Positions 6,397 through 9,157 of a DNA stretch of 9,157 bases are shown one piece after another. The stretch spans positions 1-9,157 of the forward strand of contig CALLXA010000048.1 in the NCBI GenBank assembly GCA_938015795.1. Reading direction: 5' to 3'. Under the pieces are notes generated by a model. It saw nothing but the letters and a program-made list of their open reading frames with translations. It was not told the DNA's origin and searched no databases. Made by a program: the position numbers and the translations under genes. This DNA is from an uncultured bacterium. GTDB taxonomy: Bacteria; Patescibacteriota; Dojkabacteria; SC72. Positions within the stretch are counted from its first letter, which is position 1; every line of letters starts with the position of its first letter.

Positions 6397-7983
6397 ATGA
6401 AATTATCATTTCGTAAGGAATTACAAGTAATTTCTGTTAGATCAGAGGATAATTGGAATAAAGTAAGAATACATTCTCTTTTACAAAGTTCTAAGAAAAG
6501 GCCGTTGATACTTGATAGTTATATATCACAAAATTTCAATAATTCAGTCGACTCTATTACTCAAATAATTTCAACTGCTCAAAAGAGCAAGTTCGATTTG
6601 AGCGATATTGTAACAGAGATTACAGATACATTGGAAATACAAAAGAAGAGCAAGATAAACATTCTTTTGGAAGATGTTCCATATTTTTCATTAATTAGAA
6701 TGAGTAATCTTTTGCATGTTAATTCCATGTTTATAGGAGATTTAAGATATTCTGTTCTTGATAATTCTAGCTTTAGTAAAATTCCCAAAGAGATATGTGA
6801 AGATAACGATGTAAGGAAGGGTTACGAGAGAATTATGTTAAAACAACTTAAGGATTATAAAGAGTTGAAAGCTTTAACAAATGAATCTTTTAAAAAACAT
6901 TATCAGGTTAATGAAAAAAATAAAGGGGAATTTGTAGCATGGAAGAAAAGAGCTTTTGAGACTTCAAGATATCTTTTACCAATGGGTATTACTAGTAGAG
7001 CATCTATCTTTTGTAATGCTTTTGATCTTAGTGAACTGCTTTCATATTTAGCATCTAGTGATTCCCTAGTTGAAGATGAGATATATGAATTGATATATGA
7101 GTTATTTGTAAAAAAAAATGAAATCAATGAAGATCATGGTATACCTTTTTGGGAAGAAATTAATATAGGTTCAAATTGTCGAGATATTAATTTAAATATC
7201 TTAAAGCTATTAAAGGAAAATCTTTCTTCGAAGCAAAAAAGATTTATATACAATGGCAATATTGATTCATTATCGTTAAAATACTGTTCGGATCCTACTG
7301 AAGAACTTATTTCTCATTATGAATTTCTTTTAAATCCTTTGGGATCTTCTCAAGAGTTAGAGATTTCAGATGATATGCAGAAAAGTTTGGGTGAAATAAT
7401 GTTTTTTGAAAATGGGGGTAATAATTCTTTAGGATGTGTTTCAAATATGGATGTTATTGGTTTAACTGGATTTGCTTCGCTTGATTTAATATCCTCTTTT
7501 GTTTCTAGTAATTTATTAAAAAGCTTTGTGCCTATATTAACTGATGAAATAGATTTGGAACAGGAATTATCGAGGAAGAATAATCAATGTTTTTTCTGGC
7601 CACAAATATTAAATATATCTGAATTTAAAAAGTTAAAGAAAAAATATGAGAGAAGTATCCTTGAAACATATGAACAAATTAAAAAGTGGAGAGCTATGGC
7701 TAAAAATGTACTTACAAAAGAAATTGTTGATGAATATACGAAATATTTATTACCACGAGCTCATAGTACAAAATATTTCTTCTATGCTTCAATAGATAAT
7801 TTGCAGTATACTATAAATGAGAAAATTAGAGTCTCAAACCCGTTTGAAGAGAGTTTATTAATGTATGAGTGTTTAAGACTTTTAAGTTTAAAAGATTCTA
7901 TCTGGAATCCATTACTTAAAAGAGTTATAAAGCCGAATGTTAATGATGTTGATCAGTTTTTAGAAAAAGAATATTTTAATTAA
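6397..7983 (+). CDS. Two-domain ThyX-like protein, putative flavin-dependent thymidylate synthase with degenerate motifs
   Basis: The 528-aa protein contains two ThyX-like units, roughly residues 85-240 and 345-500. The clearest parts are their C-terminal halves: TSRYLLPMGITSRASIF with NAFDLSELLSYL (189-218), and EYTKYLLPRAHSTKYFFY with ASIDNLQYTIN (446-474). These match the ThyX pattern of an aliphatic LP-x-x-x-x-T-R helix followed by N-A-R-x-L. ThyX makes dTMP from dUMP using methylene-THF, FAD and NADPH. The expected RHR-x7-S site is not recognisable: unit 1 has IRMSNLLHVNSMFIGDLRYS (100-119), keeping only the final RY, and unit 2 has GFASLDLISSFVSSN (358-372). Canonical ThyX is about 210-250 aa; longer duplicated forms exist in some bacteria (recalled, not checked). 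The flanking folD, glyA and dcd strongly favour a thymidylate role. It could instead be a non-catalytic or repurposed relative. The start has a GGGA 6 bases upstream, and the frame is intact, so it is not a pseudogene. Confidence 0.72.
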   Translation: MKLSFRKELQVISVRSEDNWNKVRIHSLLQSSKKRPLILDSYISQNFNNSVDSITQIISTAQKSKFDLSDIVTEITDTLEIQKKSKINILLEDVPYFSLIRMSNLLHVNSMFIGDLRYSVLDNSSFSKIPKEICEDNDVRKGYERIMLKQLKDYKELKALTNESFKKHYQVNEKNKGEFVAWKKRAFETSRYLLPMGITSRASIFCNAFDLSELLSYLASSDSLVEDEIYELIYELFVKKNEINEDHGIPFWEEINIGSNCRDINLNILKLLKENLSSKQKRFIYNGNIDSLSLKYCSDPTEELISHYEFLLNPLGSSQELEISDDMQKSLGEIMFFENGGNNSLGCVSNMDVIGLTGFASLDLISSFVSSNLLKSFVPILTDEIDLEQELSRKNNQCFFWPQILNISEFKKLKKKYERSILETYEQIKKWRAMAKNVLTKEIVDEYTKYLLPRAHSTKYFFYASIDNLQYTINEKIRVSNPFEESLLMYECLRLLSLKDSIWNPLLKRVIKPNVNDVDQFLEKEYFN

Positions 7984-7994
7984 TATATATTTAT

Positions 7995-8564
7995 ATGATA
8001 CTTTCAGACAAGACTATAGAAAAAAGATTAAAAAGTGGTGAAATTGTTATTGAGCCATTTTCAAAAGATTTTTTGCAACCAGCTTCATATGACTTACATT
8101 TAGATAAAACATTTATGGTTTTTAATCGTGAGAATCATAGTTTAATTGATGTTAGAAAACCTGCGGATAATATGATGAGGACTATAGTTGTTGATGAAAA
8201 TGAAGGTTATATTATTCATCCTGGTGAATTTATATTAGCAAATATTCAAGAAATAACAGGAGTTGATGACAAACATGTTGGCCGATTAGAGGGTAAGAGT
8301 TCTTTGGCTCGTATTGGTTTGTTAATTCATGCAACTGCTGGTTTTTTGGATCCTGGTAATAAGTTGAGATTAACTTTAGAGATAGCAAATCTCTCTCCAT
8401 TACCTATCAAAATCTATCCCGGGATGAAAATAGCACAGATAGCTTTTGAAGAATTAGATGAGCCTTGTGCTAAGCCATATGGTTCTGAGGGATTGAATAG
8501 TAAATATGTAGGAGATATGACAGTGAAGGGTAGTCAAATGTGGAAGAATTTTACTAATAAATAG
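7995..8564 (+). CDS. dcd: dCTP deaminase, probably bifunctional dCTP deaminase/dUTPase type
   Basis: Dcd deaminates dCTP to dUTP; bifunctional members go directly to dUMP, the thymidylate synthase substrate. The 189-aa length and sequence resemble the mycobacterial bifunctional enzyme (about 190 aa) from recall: QPASYDLHLD (28-37), RLEGKSSLAR (97-106), HATAGFLDPG (112-121), LTLE with catalytic E129, PGMKIAQIAF (142-151) and the C-terminal YGSEGLNSKY (162-171). Residues 122-125 read NKLR where the family usually has F-x-G-x before TLE. Whether it is mono- or bifunctional cannot be settled from motifs alone. It begins 11 bp after the ThyX-like gene across an AT-only spacer with no Shine-Dalgarno. 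Confidence 0.93.
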   Translation: MILSDKTIEKRLKSGEIVIEPFSKDFLQPASYDLHLDKTFMVFNRENHSLIDVRKPADNMMRTIVVDENEGYIIHPGEFILANIQEITGVDDKHVGRLEGKSSLARIGLLIHATAGFLDPGNKLRLTLEIANLSPLPIKIYPGMKIAQIAFEELDEPCAKPYGSEGLNSKYVGDMTVKGSQMWKNFTNK

Positions 8565-8595
8565 CTGTATTTAAATCTAAAATACCTGAGTAATT

Positions 8596-9157
8596 ATGTT
8601 AGGCAGTAAAGAAATTAAAAATATAAGAAAACAGTTTCCAATACTTCATAGAAAAGTTAATGGTAATCAATTAGTTTATTTAGATAATGCTGCTACTACA
8701 CAGAAACCACAGATTGTTATTGATAGTATTTCAAATTATTATAGTGAATATAATGCTAATATTCATAGGAGTTCTCATGTTCTAGCTAAAAAAGCTACCG
8801 AAGAATGGTTAGAGGCACATCGTATTGTTTCTGAATTTATCAATGCAGATAGTTATGAAGAAATTGTTTTTTTAAGAAATTGTACAGAGGCTCTTAATTT
8901 AATAGCTAGATCTTTTTCAAAAGATAATATTAAAAAAGATGATATCGTTGTTATTACAGAGATGGAGCATCATAGTAATATTGTTCCTTGGTTAATTTTG
9001 CAAAAAGAGATTGGTTTTAGGCTTGAGTATATTCCTGTTAAGGATGATTTTGAATTAGATATTGATTGGTTAGAAAATTTGATTAAAGAATTTGGTGATA
9101 GGGTTAAGGTTGTTTCTGTTGTACATCTTTCTAATGTTTTAGGTGTTTTAAATGATG
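8596..9157 (+). CDS. sufS: SufS-like class V cysteine desulfurase, 3' end cut off by window (187 codons seen)
   Basis: The ATG at 8596 opens a frame that runs to the window edge. The product is the N-terminal half of a PLP-dependent cysteine desulfurase (family about 400 aa), which takes sulfur from cysteine for Fe-S cluster assembly. Visible hallmarks are VYLDNAATTQKP (27-38), ANIHRSSHVLAKKAT (54-68), FLRNCTEALNLIA (92-104), TEMEHHSNIVPW (121-132) with the PLP-stacking His at H125, and VVHLSNVLGVLN (175-186). The Schiff-base Lys and the mobile-loop Cys lie beyond the window, so activity and the SufS versus CsdA subtype cannot be confirmed. HRSSH replaces the more usual HRGxH. The gene follows dcd after 31 bp with no convincing terminator, so it may be co-transcribed; downstream suf genes cannot be seen. 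Confidence 0.88.
   Translation, partial: MLGSKEIKNIRKQFPILHRKVNGNQLVYLDNAATTQKPQIVIDSISNYYSEYNANIHRSSHVLAKKATEEWLEAHRIVSEFINADSYEEIVFLRNCTEALNLIARSFSKDNIKKDDIVVITEMEHHSNIVPWLILQKEIGFRLEYIPVKDDFELDIDWLENLIKEFGDRVKVVSVVHLSNVLGVLND

Noticed and set aside
6397..7983. ThyX-like gene as a decaying pseudogene
   Set aside because: The 528-codon frame is uninterrupted, both units keep their helix motifs, and the gene sits tightly spaced between intact genes.
1929..8564. Possible use of TGA as glycine (as in Gracilibacteria/SR1)
   Set aside because: No in-frame TGA interrupts any conserved protein, glycines are encoded by GGN, and TGA ends the methyltransferase at a sensible place.
8567..8585. Inverted repeat GTATTT/AAATAC after dcd as a terminator
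   Set aside because: The 6-bp stem is almost all AT and has no following T-run, so it is too weak to call.
1..9157. Mobile element, CRISPR array or defence system
   Set aside because: No transposase, integrase, terminal repeats, direct-repeat arrays or nuclease-like genes were seen; the genes are mainly core metabolism, transport and surface functions.

Overview
This is an AT-rich bacterial window (about 30% GC by eye) with very dense gene packing and short, streamlined proteins. The standard genetic code fits: TGA closes the methyltransferase gene and does not occur inside any long frame. The cell-surface protein type, the near absence of Shine-Dalgarno sequences and the ThyX-type folate/thymidylate genes would fit a member of the Candidate Phyla Radiation (Patescibacteria). 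That placement is an inference; a phylum cannot be fixed from this window alone.

Layout. Positions 1-1833 (minus strand) hold the 5' part of a large secreted or membrane-anchored protein: an N-terminal membrane segment, a fibronectin-III-like domain, a lysozyme-like central region, a Cys-rich segment, and part of a C-terminal beta-rich module that runs off the window. A 95-bp divergent intergenic region (1834-1928) holds candidate promoters for both directions. From 1929 to the right edge seven genes run head-to-tail on the plus strand, with gaps of at most 31 bp or with overlaps, and no convincing terminator between them. They are an ABC exporter, a membrane-anchored FAM173-like methyltransferase, FolD, GlyA (SHMT), a two-domain ThyX-like protein, a dCTP deaminase, and the 5' half of a SufS-like cysteine desulfurase.

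How the genes fit together. FolD, GlyA, the ThyX-like protein and Dcd form a compact deoxythymidylate module. GlyA charges THF with a one-carbon unit from serine, and FolD interconverts methylene-, methenyl- and 10-formyl-THF. Dcd makes dUMP (if bifunctional) or dUTP from dCTP. A ThyX-type enzyme would methylate dUMP using methylene-THF, leave THF rather than DHF, and so need no dihydrofolate reductase. The most notable point is that the presumed thymidylate synthase is a duplicated ThyX-like protein of 528 aa, in which I cannot find the canonical RHR dUMP/FAD-binding motif in either copy. It is either a highly diverged ThyX or a repurposed descendant. The ABC exporter also has unusual nucleotide-binding motifs, including Arg where the H-loop His is expected.

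No RNA genes, CRISPR arrays, insertion sequences or stretches over 300 bp without a gene were found.
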